DNA of 7,439 nt from Chitinophagales bacterium (GTDB taxonomy: Bacteria > Bacteroidota > Bacteroidia > Chitinophagales > Chitinophagaceae): the NCBI GenBank assembly GCA_015654495.1, contig JAATGW010000215.1:1-7439 (forward strand), in the 5' to 3' direction. Positions 1-5,855 of the stretch are shown here, in pieces. Each line of letters starts with the position of its first letter. Within the stretch, counting starts at the first letter, position 1. Under the pieces are notes generated by a model, which was not told where the DNA came from, searched no databases, and saw only the letters and a list, made by a program, of their open reading frames with translations. A program made the position numbers and the translations under genes.

Positions 1-666
1 CGCGAGTCAACAATCGACGATCTCTTAACCGGCAAAGCAAAATACTCTTCCATTTTTAACTACCCGACATTAACATGGGCGGATATGGGGGCTATCGGCT
101 GGCTTGTGGATGGTGCTGCTATTCTCAACCAGGTAATGCTTTGCAGAACTTCGTATGGGCCATACGCGCGCGCAAACGTCCGGATATGTAAAGAGGAAAG
201 TTTTCACCAGCGGCAGGGCTTTGAAATCTTACTGGCACTTAGCCGCGGATCGGATATGCAAAAAGCGATGTGCCAGGACGCGATCAATCGGTGGTGGTGG
301 CCCTCATTAATGATGTTTGGGCCAAAGGATGGAGAATCCACCCACTCAGATCAAAGTATGAAATGGAAGATCAAGAGACAAAGTAACGATGAACTCCGTC
401 AGAAATTTGTAGATATGATCGCTGAGCAGGTAAAAATCCTTTCAATGGAATTGCCTGATCCGGATCTGAGATGGAATGAAGAGAGATCGGCTTACGATTT
501 TGGCGAGATCAATTGGGAAGAGTTCTGGAATGTTGTAAAGGGAAATGGCCCCTGCAATAAAGAAAGGCTGGAAGCCCGGCGTAAAGCTCATCAGGACGGT
601 GCCTGGGTAAGGGAGGCAGCTATCGCTAATGCAGCCAAACAAAAATCCAGACAAAAAGCAGCCTGA
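1..666 (+). CDS. paaA: PaaA, catalytic subunit of ring-1,2-phenylacetyl-CoA epoxidase (5'-truncated by window edge)
   Basis: The frame is open from base 1 to a TGA at 664-666, giving 221 residues that match the C-terminal two thirds of PaaA (E. coli PaaA is about 309 residues). PaaA is the ferritin-like di-iron oxygenase subunit that, with PaaC, PaaB and the reductase PaaE, epoxidises the ring of phenylacetyl-CoA in the cytoplasm. Recognisable blocks are KYSSIFNYPTL near fragment residues 14-24, GWLVDGAA at 33-40, CRTSYGPYAR at 48-57, and KEESFHQRQGF at 64-74, which carries the second-half ExxH di-iron ligand motif. Further on are MMFGP, WKIKR, NDELRQ and PDPDL. The first internal ATG (85) is not the start, because clear PaaA homology precedes it. 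The N-terminal ligands lie off the window. paaB follows after 27 nt. Confidence 0.97.
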   Translation, partial: RESTIDDLLTGKAKYSSIFNYPTLTWADMGAIGWLVDGAAILNQVMLCRTSYGPYARANVRICKEESFHQRQGFEILLALSRGSDMQKAMCQDAINRWWWPSLMMFGPKDGESTHSDQSMKWKIKRQSNDELRQKFVDMIAEQVKILSMELPDPDLRWNEERSAYDFGEINWEEFWNVVKGNGPCNKERLEARRKAHQDGAWVREAAIANAAKQKSRQKAA

Positions 667-693
667 ATTTTAAAACATCTATAATTATTTCCT

Positions 694-1059
694 ATGGGAT
701 TTCATACATCAAAATTTTTTTACGGTGATATTCCGGATGGCAGCAATAGTAATTCTTCACAGATAAAACTGAAAAAAGAACAGAACTGGCCGCTTTGGGA
801 GGTCTTTATCCGCAGCAAACAGGGTCTCGACCACAAACATGTCGGGAGTTTGCATGCATCGGATGCCGCGATGGCAATTGAAAATGCCCGCGACGTGTAT
901 ACACGCAGAATGGAAGGAGTGAGCATCTGGGTTGTACTGAGTGCAGACATTCATGCTTCAAATCCGGATGATTCGGCAATGTTATACGAGCCCGCAAATG
1001 ATAAAGTGTACCGGCATCCGACATTTTACGATGTCCCCGATACCATCACACACATGTAA
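694..1059 (+). CDS. paaB: PaaB, small subunit of phenylacetyl-CoA epoxidase, with extended N-terminus
   Basis: The product is 121 residues. From W32 to the end (WPLWEVF, SKQGL, HVGSLHA, NARDVYTRR, SIWVV, KVYRHPTFY, terminal THM) it follows E. coli PaaB (about 95 residues) almost block for block. PaaB is non-catalytic and bridges PaaA-PaaC heterodimers in the epoxidase complex. Residues 1-31 are polar and Ser/Asn/Lys-rich, making the protein about 26 residues longer than the E. coli one. No ATG, GTG or TTG lies in frame between codon 1 and the conserved block, so the upstream ATG is the only conventional start. The leader is A/T-rich with no clear Shine-Dalgarno, as is usual in Bacteroidota. 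It sits between paaA and paaC with short spacers, consistent with one operon. Confidence 0.95.
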   Translation: MGFHTSKFFYGDIPDGSNSNSSQIKLKKEQNWPLWEVFIRSKQGLDHKHVGSLHASDAAMAIENARDVYTRRMEGVSIWVVLSADIHASNPDDSAMLYEPANDKVYRHPTFYDVPDTITHM

Positions 1060-1074
1060 TTGTTTTTTTCTCCG

Positions 1075-1827
1075 ATGCAAGATCATTTTCATACATATCT
1101 GCTGCACCTTGCAGACAATGCACTGGTACTTGGCCATCGCAACAGTGAATGGTGTGGTCATGGTCCGATTCTCGAACAGGATATAGCGCTTACGAATATT
1201 TCTCTGGATTTAATCGGCCAGGCCAGGTATTTCTATCAATATGCAGCGCAACGCAAAGGAGCGGGAGTAACCGAAGACAGCCTTGCCTATCTCAGAAACG
1301 GAAATGAATTTTTCAATTTTTTGTTGCTTGAACTTCCCGATGACGACTGGGGGTTCACAATATTAAGGCAGTATGTTTTCAGTCAGTTTCAACACCTGCT
1401 TTATCAACAGTTACAAAACAGTACTGATCAACAGGTGGTCGCCATCGCTGCAAAAGCATTGAAAGAAACGGCATACCATGTAAGGTGGAGCAGGGAATGG
1501 GTAATTCGTTTGGGTAATGGTACAGAGGAAAGCCATAACAGAATTTTGCGCTCATGGGAAAAGATAAAGGATTATACCGGTGAATTTTTTATTCCTGCAC
1601 CTTACGAAACTGAACTTATAAACTCAGGAATGGCAATCGATCCCGGCTGCATCAGGGAACAGTGGGTTATGGAAGTCAGTTCAGTTTTTGAAGGAGCTAC
1701 TATTCCTTTTCATGGATCAGCATGGACACAGTCAGGCGGAAAGCAAGGAATGCACACTGAACACCTTGGATATATTCTCGCAGAAATGCAGTTTATGCAG
1801 CGAGCCTATCCGGGCCTTGAATGGTAA
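1075..1827 (+). CDS. paaC: PaaC, structural subunit of phenylacetyl-CoA epoxidase
   Basis: The 250-residue product matches the family length (E. coli PaaC about 248). Visible signatures are LHLADNALVLG near the N-terminus, EWCGHGP at residues 25-31, LDLIGQAR at 44-51, the central KALKETAYHVRWSREW stretch with RLGNGT after it, and the C-terminal GGKQGMHTEHLG with LAEMQ and a final W. PaaC is a ferritin-fold protein that pairs with PaaA and supports it structurally. I chose ATG 1075 over the in-frame TTG at 1060, because the TTG adds only five residues (MFFSP) with no counterpart and would abut the paaB stop directly. The gap to paaB is then 15 nt, and paaD follows after 9 nt. Confidence 0.96.
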   Translation: MQDHFHTYLLHLADNALVLGHRNSEWCGHGPILEQDIALTNISLDLIGQARYFYQYAAQRKGAGVTEDSLAYLRNGNEFFNFLLLELPDDDWGFTILRQYVFSQFQHLLYQQLQNSTDQQVVAIAAKALKETAYHVRWSREWVIRLGNGTEESHNRILRSWEKIKDYTGEFFIPAPYETELINSGMAIDPGCIREQWVMEVSSVFEGATIPFHGSAWTQSGGKQGMHTEHLGYILAEMQFMQRAYPGLEW

Positions 1828-1836
1828 ATTTTAATA

Positions 1837-2319
1837 ATGGAGATTCTTACAGAAAATAAAATCTTATCAATACTTGCATCAGTTACAGACCCTGAAATAC
1901 CGGTGCTCACTATTACAGATCTGGGGATTGTGCGCGATATCAAATTCGATGAAATTGAAGAATGCTGGGAAATTTCAATCACACCGACTTATTCGGGCTG
2001 CCCTGCGATGGATATGATCAGCACGCAGATCCGCATGACTTTATTCTCCAATGGTATCAGTAATTTCCGGATAAAGCAGCAGCTTTCGCCGGCATGGACA
2101 ACCGATTGGATGTCGGATTCCGGAAAGGAAAAACTCAAAAAATATGGCATAGCGCCTCCGAATAATCCGGACTTCGGGATCCCGGATTCACCTGCAGCCT
2201 GCCCCAATTGCGGATCTTCAAATACAAGTCTTTTAAGCGAATTTGGTTCAACAGCCTGCAAGTCCCTTTATAAATGTGAGGATTGTCTCGAACCTTTTGA
2301 TTATTTTAAATGTCACTAA
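1837..2319 (+). CDS. paaD: PaaD, DUF59-family maturation factor for the phenylacetyl-CoA epoxidase
   Basis: The 160-residue protein (E. coli PaaD about 165) opens with a MIP18/DUF59 domain. DPEIPVL is at residues 18-24, TITDLGIVR at 25-33, and TPTYSGCPA at 49-57 with the conserved C55. A PAWTTDWM block follows at 85-92. The C-terminal part has a zinc-ribbon-like set of cysteines: C122 and C125 (CPNC), C141, C147 and C150 (CEDC), and C159, with the conserved SEFGSTACKSLY and EPFDYFKC words around them. PaaD is required for epoxidase activity and, by analogy with other DUF59 proteins, probably acts in iron or Fe-S centre assembly for PaaE or PaaA; that role is inferred. In E. coli paaE follows directly, but here a 101-nt repeat-containing spacer and paaG follow instead. 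Confidence 0.96.
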   Translation: MEILTENKILSILASVTDPEIPVLTITDLGIVRDIKFDEIEECWEISITPTYSGCPAMDMISTQIRMTLFSNGISNFRIKQQLSPAWTTDWMSDSGKEKLKKYGIAPPNNPDFGIPDSPAACPNCGSSNTSLLSEFGSTACKSLYKCEDCLEPFDYFKCH

Positions 2320-2346
2320 GAGTATAGTGGGTAGGTCATAGTTTGG

Positions 2347-2381
2347 AGAGGTTGAACGTTGAACGTTAACGTTCAACCTCT
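2347..2381. repeat. 14-bp perfect inverted repeat (hairpin/cruciform) in the paaD-paaG spacer
   Basis: The left arm 2347-2360 (AGAGGTTGAACGTT) is exactly complementary to the right arm 2368-2381, with a 7-nt loop (GAACGTT). The loop is part of a second overlapping palindrome, GAACGTTAACGTTC at 2361-2374. No T-tract follows, so it is not a canonical intrinsic terminator. It could still fold in RNA and affect processing or relative expression between the paaD and paaG segments, but that is inference. Confidence 0.85.
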
Positions 2382-2408
2382 ATCAACTGTTAACTAACAA
2401 CTATGAAC
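2352..2408. repeat. Heptamer-periodic array (NNNNAAC words) in the paaD-paaG spacer
   Basis: Nearly the whole stretch parses into 7-nt words sharing AAC. These are TTGAACG at 2352 and 2359, a 6-nt TTAACG at 2366, TTCAACC at 2372, then TATCAAC, TGTTAAC, TAACAAC and TATGAAC in register from 2381 to 2408. I recall similar low-complexity words scattered between genes in many Bacteroidota genomes, but this is from memory. The array overlaps the hairpin at 2347-2381. Confidence 0.75.
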
Positions 2409-2420
2409 TAAAATCAAGTT

Positions 2421-3197
2421 ATGTCCTTTCTCAAAACAAATACGGAGCAGGGAATCGGGATTATAAAACTGAATCGTCCTGATAAACTGAATTCATTTAA
2501 CCGGGCAATGGCATTGGAGTTGCTGGAAGTTCTTTCCCATTTTGAAAAAAATCCCGGGATAAGGTGCATTGTTTTGACCGGAGAAGGCAAATCATTTTCT
2601 GCAGGACAGGACCTTGCTGAAGTTACAGATCCGGCCGGACCAGGAATGGCGAAAATTCTTAAAGAACATTATAATCCGATCGTTTTAAAAATCCGCAGCC
2701 TTGAAGTTCCGGTACTGGCTGCGGTGAATGGAGTTGCAGCAGGTGCGGGCGCAAATATTGCCTTATGTTGCGATATAGTTGTGGCTGCGGATACGGCTTC
2801 TTTTATACAGGCATTTTCAAAAATTGGCCTGATACCTGACAGCGGAGGAACCTGGTTTCTCCCGCGGCTGATCGGCTGGCAGAAGGCTTCTGCATTTGCA
2901 ATGTTAGGTGATAAAATTTCGTCAGATGAAGCTGCAGGTACAGGCATGATCTACAGGAGTATTCCTTCGGTTGACTTCGAAAAAGAATACCTCGCAATTG
3001 CCCGCAAACTGGCAGCCATGCCTACCCGAAGTTTTGCACTTATAAAGAAAGCCCTAAATTTATCCTTTACCAATACCCTTGATCAACAATTGAAACTTGA
3101 AGATCAGTTGCAGCAGGAAGCAGCCGGGACCCATGATTTCACAGAGGGAATTTCAGCATTTCTTGAAAAAAGAGATCCACTTTTCACTGGAAAATAA
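2421..3197 (+). CDS. paaG: PaaG-like 1,2-epoxyphenylacetyl-CoA isomerase (enoyl-CoA hydratase/isomerase fold)
   Basis: The 258-residue crotonase-superfamily protein aligns over its full length with E. coli PaaG (about 262). PaaG converts ring-1,2-epoxyphenylacetyl-CoA to the oxepin-CoA that PaaZ then opens. The sequence shows LNRPDKLNSFN at 17-27, the first oxyanion-hole segment SAGQDL at 60-65, the second VNGVAAGAGA at 102-111, and IGLIPDSGGTW at 135-145. In that last segment D140 corresponds to the catalytic aspartate of PaaG. The C-terminus ends in the PaaG-like EGISAFLEKRDPLFTGK. PaaF-type hydratases usually carry glutamates at the active site, so D140 and the C-terminal block favour PaaG over PaaF. 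It lies 101 nt downstream of paaD and 21 nt upstream of paaI. Confidence 0.93.
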   Translation: MSFLKTNTEQGIGIIKLNRPDKLNSFNRAMALELLEVLSHFEKNPGIRCIVLTGEGKSFSAGQDLAEVTDPAGPGMAKILKEHYNPIVLKIRSLEVPVLAAVNGVAAGAGANIALCCDIVVAADTASFIQAFSKIGLIPDSGGTWFLPRLIGWQKASAFAMLGDKISSDEAAGTGMIYRSIPSVDFEKEYLAIARKLAAMPTRSFALIKKALNLSFTNTLDQQLKLEDQLQQEAAGTHDFTEGISAFLEKRDPLFTGK

Positions 3198-3218
3198 TCA
3201 ACGAATAAAATTAATAAG

Positions 3219-3656
3219 ATGGCAGGTCAGCAATTAGCTAATGAAGTCGTGTCGCATATGATGCAGAATGACTATTTCAGTCAATGGATGGGTGTTGAAC
3301 TAATTGAGGTGCGAACCGGATACAGTAAAATTAAAATGACGATCCGGCAGGAAATGGTGAATGGTTTCGGAATAATTCATGGCGGCATACCATTTTCCCT
3401 TGCCGATAGTGCTTTTGCTTTTGCATGCAATAACAGAAATAATCTTTCAGTAGCCCTTGATGTTACAATAACATTCACTAAAGCCGTACATGTCGGAGAT
3501 GAACTGACTGCGGAAGCCGAAGAAATTCATGATGGTCGAAGCACAGGTGTATATCTGATTCATGTACATAATCAGAATGGAGATCAGGTTGCTCTTTTTA
3601 AAGGGACTTGTTTCAGAACCGGCAAAGCGCTGATCGGCGATCCCTGCTCTCTATAA
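3219..3656 (+). CDS. paaI: PaaI, hotdog-fold acyl-CoA thioesterase of the phenylacetate pathway
   Basis: The 145-residue protein matches PaaI (E. coli about 140), a tetrameric hotdog thioesterase that hydrolyses hydroxyphenylacetyl-CoA-type by-products and recycles CoA. The active-site region is clear: N48, HGGIPFSLADSAFAFACN at 54-71 with the HGG loop, and D63 at the position of the catalytic aspartate. The following TITFTKAV, GDELTAEA and GVYLIHVHNQ strands are typical of the fold. The ATG is 21 nt after paaG in an A-rich leader. The product ends at a TAA, and paaY follows after 48 nt. Other PaaI-like thioesterases exist outside this pathway, but the setting makes the assignment firm. Confidence 0.95.
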   Translation: MAGQQLANEVVSHMMQNDYFSQWMGVELIEVRTGYSKIKMTIRQEMVNGFGIIHGGIPFSLADSAFAFACNNRNNLSVALDVTITFTKAVHVGDELTAEAEEIHDGRSTGVYLIHVHNQNGDQVALFKGTCFRTGKALIGDPCSL

Positions 3657-3704
3657 AGCAACAGGGATACCGGGAACTTTCGGGAGCATATTCAATACAA
3701 TCAC

Positions 3705-4337
3705 ATGTTTTATTCATTTGGCGGATTTATTCCGGTAGCAGACCCGACTTCTTTTGTGCACCCACAGGCATGTGTAACCGGAAATGTAATTATCGGAAGA
3801 AATGTATATATAGGTCCGGGCGCTGCTCTCCGTGGCGACTGGGGCGCGATTATAATCAAAGATGGCTGTAATATTCAGGAAAACTGTACCATCCATATGT
3901 TTCCGGGTCTCACCGTATTGCTGGAAGAAGGAGCCCATATCGGTCATGGGGCAATCATCCATGGAGCGCATATCGGCAGGAATTCACTTGTGGGAATGAA
4001 TTCCGTATTGATGGACCACGTTCAACTTGGTGCAGAATGTATTGTCGGTGCATTAAGTTTTATAAAAGAAGATGAACGTTTCGAAAGCAGGAGCCTGATT
4101 GTGGGAAACCCCGCAAGAAAGATCAGGGATGTTACTGACGAAATGATCCAATGGAAAACAGAAGGGACCAAATTATATCAGCAGCTTCCTGATGAAATGA
4201 AAAAACACTGGAAAATCTGTGAACCGCTTGCTGTTCCGGAAAAAGACCGTCCGTTGCAGGATAAAACATATGAAAGCTGGAAATCAGGATCAGGCAAGAG
4301 GCAGGAGGCAAAAGGCAAGAGGAACAGCCGGCTTTAG
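3705..4337 (+). CDS. paaY: PaaY, left-handed beta-helix (gamma-carbonic-anhydrase-like) protein with repeat-encoded C-terminal tail
   Basis: The 210-residue product follows E. coli PaaY (about 196). A hexapeptide-repeat left-handed beta-helix runs from about residue 18 to 135. It carries LRGDWG at 42-47 (conserved Arg and Asp) and the three metal-ligand histidines expected for gamma-class anhydrases: H64, H81 and H86, spaced 17 and 5. IVGNPARKIR at 132-141 closes the helix, and a C-terminal helical part follows. PaaY of other bacteria has thioesterase activity on toxic CoA intermediates of the pathway; that is family knowledge. The last 15 or so residues (SGSGKRQEAKGKRNSRL region) are encoded largely by the tandem heptamer array at 4293-4322 and look unrelated to the fold. 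The gene ends in TAG. obg follows after 70 nt. Confidence 0.94.
   Translation: MFYSFGGFIPVADPTSFVHPQACVTGNVIIGRNVYIGPGAALRGDWGAIIIKDGCNIQENCTIHMFPGLTVLLEEGAHIGHGAIIHGAHIGRNSLVGMNSVLMDHVQLGAECIVGALSFIKEDERFESRSLIVGNPARKIRDVTDEMIQWKTEGTKLYQQLPDEMKKHWKICEPLAVPEKDRPLQDKTYESWKSGSGKRQEAKGKRNSRL
4293..4322. repeat. Tandem heptamer array (GGCARRA x4) within the 3' end of paaY
   Basis: Four contiguous 7-nt units, GGCAAGA, GGCAGGA, GGCAAAA and GGCAAGA, run from 4293 to 4320 and are followed by a further GG. The array is in the coding sequence for the last residues of PaaY and gives a Lys/Arg/Gly-rich tail. I recall GGCAAAA/GGCAAGA word runs as a common dispersed element in Bacteroidota genomes, but cannot verify this here. 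Confidence 0.85.
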
Positions 4338-4407
4338 TGGCTGGCAGAAGCCAGGGAGAACATGAATTTCTTTGAGGTCCGGTGTGCATAATCTACCTTG
4401 CCACCAA

Positions 4408-5427
4408 ATGGAAAAATCCAATTTTGTTGATCAGATCAGGGTGTTTTGCCGGAGCGGGCATGGCGGGGCAGGAAGTAAGCATTTTATGCGTACTAAATTC
4501 AATGCAATGGCGGGGCCTGATGGTGGGGATGGTGGTCGTGGCGGTCATATAATTCTCAGGGGAAATCAGAACCTGTGGACCCTGCTTCACTTGCGTTATT
4601 ATAAAAACGTAATTGCAGAAAACGGGGAGGGCGGATTTAAAAACAATATGACGGGTAAGGATGGAGAAGACATCATTATCGAGGTTCCGCTTGGTACAAT
4701 AGCCCGGGATGAGGAAAGCGGTGAAAAACAGGCAGAAATTCTGGAAGACGGCCAGGAGATGGTTTGGGTCCGTGGTGGTCGGGGTGGCCTGGGAAACAAA
4801 AATTTTGCGACTGCCACAAATCAGGCACCGGAATATGCGCAACCAGGTGAGCCAGGAATTGAAGGTTGGAAGGTTCTGGAATTAAAAGTGCTCGCCGATG
4901 TTGGTCTGGTTGGTTTTCCGAATGCAGGCAAGTCAACACTTTTATCGGCTATCACTGCAGCAAAACCCAAAATTGCAGACTATGCTTTTACGACCCTTAC
5001 CCCCAACCTGGGTATGGTGGAATACCGGGACGGGAAATCATTTTGTATCGCTGATCTGCCTGGAATAATTGAGGGCGCATCTGAAGGCAAGGGGCTCGGT
5101 TACCGGTTTCTCCGGCATATAGAAAGAAATCCGGTTTTGTTATTCATGATTCCTGCTGACAGCAAAGACCATAGAAAGGAACTGGATATCCTGATGGAAG
5201 AACTGGAAAAATACAATCCGGAATTGATGGACAAAAAATTCATCGTTGCCATCAGTAAGTCAGATATGCTTGATGACGAATTAAAAACGGCAATCAGCAA
5301 AGAACTTCCTGCAAATATCCCGCACTTATTTATTTCGGGTGTATCGGGAGCCGGTCTTACAGCATTGAAAGACCTGCTTTGGAAAAATCTTCAGACCGAA
5401 ATACCGGCTGCTAAAACAAGTAGCTAG
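4408..5427 (+). CDS. obg: Obg/CgtA family GTPase, ribosome assembly factor
   Basis: The 339-residue protein has the Obg layout. A glycine-rich Obg fold spans about 1-158, with GPDGGDGGRGGH at 36-47 and GGRGGLGN at 123-130. The GTPase domain follows, with P-loop GFPNAGKST at 169-177, switch I FTTL at 194-197 and DLPG at 216-219. The G4 motif is SKSD at 283-286 in place of NKxD, and ISGVSG at 309-314 is the G5 region. No C-terminal OCT domain is present; the protein ends soon after the G domain. Obg binds the large ribosomal subunit and couples GTP state to its maturation and to stress. ATG 4408 is preferred to the in-frame TTG at 4372, because homology (NFVDQIRVFCRSGHGG) starts just after this Met. 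The gene ends in TAG and converges with the next gene. Confidence 0.96.
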   Translation: MEKSNFVDQIRVFCRSGHGGAGSKHFMRTKFNAMAGPDGGDGGRGGHIILRGNQNLWTLLHLRYYKNVIAENGEGGFKNNMTGKDGEDIIIEVPLGTIARDEESGEKQAEILEDGQEMVWVRGGRGGLGNKNFATATNQAPEYAQPGEPGIEGWKVLELKVLADVGLVGFPNAGKSTLLSAITAAKPKIADYAFTTLTPNLGMVEYRDGKSFCIADLPGIIEGASEGKGLGYRFLRHIERNPVLLFMIPADSKDHRKELDILMEELEKYNPELMDKKFIVAISKSDMLDDELKTAISKELPANIPHLFISGVSGAGLTALKDLLWKNLQTEIPAAKTSS

Positions 5428-5437
5428 ATATCCCGGA

Positions 5438-5758
5438 TCAGGATAATTTTACTGCTGTTCCACTTGTGCTTACCATCAGCATACTGCCATTTGCACCGAT
5501 GGTTTCATAATCAAGGTCAATCCCCACTACCGCATCTGCACCTATAGCGGCTGCTTTTTGTGAAAGTTCAGCGAGAGCATAATCTTTTGCTTCTTCGAGT
5601 ACTCTTTCATAGGTACCGCTTCTGCCACCAAAAACGTCCCTCAATCCTCCAAGAATATCTTTAAAAAAATTGGCTCCGATTATAGTCTGCGAAGAAACAA
5701 TTCCCAAATAGGTCCTGATTGATCTGCCTTCAACAGTAGGCGTGGTGGTCATTATCAT
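5438..5758 (-). CDS. YbjQ/UPF0145-family small protein (DUF74, putative heavy-metal-binding)
   Basis: From the Met at 5758 the product is 106 residues, close to E. coli YbjQ (about 107). The full-length family pattern is visible: TTPTVEGRSI at 5-14, a GIVSSQTIIGANFFKD block at 19-34, FGGRSGTYER at 43-52, GADAVVGIDLDYE at 73-85, and GANGSMLMVSTSGTAVK near the end. The family forms ring-like oligomers, and its function is not established; the heavy-metal-binding label is an automatic family name. A longer reading from 5842 adds 28 residues with no family counterpart and would cover the divergent promoter, so I reject it. Met 5752 is a possible alternative, two codons in. The stop is TGA (5440-5438), 10 nt from the obg stop. 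Confidence 0.9.
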   Translation of the reverse strand: MIMTTTPTVEGRSIRTYLGIVSSQTIIGANFFKDILGGLRDVFGGRSGTYERVLEEAKDYALAELSQKAAAIGADAVVGIDLDYETIGANGSMLMVSTSGTAVKLS

Positions 5759-5773
5759 TTCATTTGTTTTTTG

Positions 5774-5781
5774 TAAAATTA
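5774..5781 (-). promoter_or_regulatory. Weak candidate -7 box for the ybjQ-like gene
   Basis: Read on the minus strand this is TAATTTTA, one mismatch from the Bacteroidota TAnnTTTG box, and it ends 15 nt before the start at 5758. No TTG -33 element is found at the expected distance. The placement is plausible, but the match could be chance in A/T-rich DNA. Confidence 0.3.
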
Positions 5782-5789
5782 TTGCTTCC

Positions 5790-5804
5790 GGTTCACTGTG
5801 AACC
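5790..5804. promoter_or_regulatory. Operator-like palindrome in the divergent ybjQ-S46 peptidase spacer
   Basis: GGTTCAC-T-GTGAACC is a perfect 7+7 inverted repeat around one central base. The flanks (CC before, CGG after) add partial symmetry if one base is bulged. It lies between the two divergent start codons, upstream of the TAGGTTTG box for the peptidase and close to the -33 region of the candidate minus-strand promoter. A dimeric regulator site is a reasonable reading; no regulator is encoded nearby. Confidence 0.45.
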
Positions 5805-5828
5805 CGGCTGATTTTGCTTTTTAAACAG

Positions 5829-5836
5829 TAGGTTTG
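5829..5836 (+). promoter_or_regulatory. TAnnTTTG -7 box upstream of the S46 peptidase gene
   Basis: TAGGTTTG is an exact match to the Bacteroidota sigma-ABfr -7 consensus TAnnTTTG, ending 19 nt before ATG 5856, which gives a short leader. The nearest TTG (5814-5816) is only 12 nt upstream, too close for the usual -33 spacing of about 17-23, so the -33 element is missing or degenerate. Confidence 0.5.
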
Positions 5837-5855
5837 CTTCATTACTAAGTTGCAT

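Noticed and set aside
1060..1074. TTG at 1060 as start of paaC
   Set aside because: It adds five residues with no family match and sits directly on the paaB stop; ATG 1075 gives the normal length.
2339..2345. TAGTTTG as a promoter box for paaG
   Set aside because: It is one base short of TAnnTTTG, has no -33 partner, and lies next to the low-complexity repeat; paaG is more simply read from the paa transcript.
2293..2420. Hairpin in the paaD-paaG spacer as a canonical Rho-independent terminator
   Set aside because: The stem is strong but A/T-rich, and no run of T follows it; the genes on both sides belong to one pathway.
3657..3704. Spacer paaI-paaY with two CGGGA copies as a regulatory site
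   Set aside because: The repeats are too short and no stable fold or promoter box is seen; it looks like an ordinary short intra-operon spacer.
3608..3871. Overlapping 87-codon open frame across the paaI-paaY junction
   Set aside because: It is out of frame with two well-supported genes and has no recognisable protein features.
4338..4353. TGGCT/AGCCA stem after paaY as a terminator
   Set aside because: Only five base pairs and no T-tract follow it; such a stem is common by chance.
4372..4407. TTG at 4372 as start of obg
   Set aside because: The 12 extra residues have no Obg counterpart, and ATG 4408 begins right before the conserved N-terminus.
5759..5842. Longer 134-residue reading of the YbjQ-like gene
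   Set aside because: The extra 28 residues have no family match and would overlap the palindrome and the peptidase promoter box.
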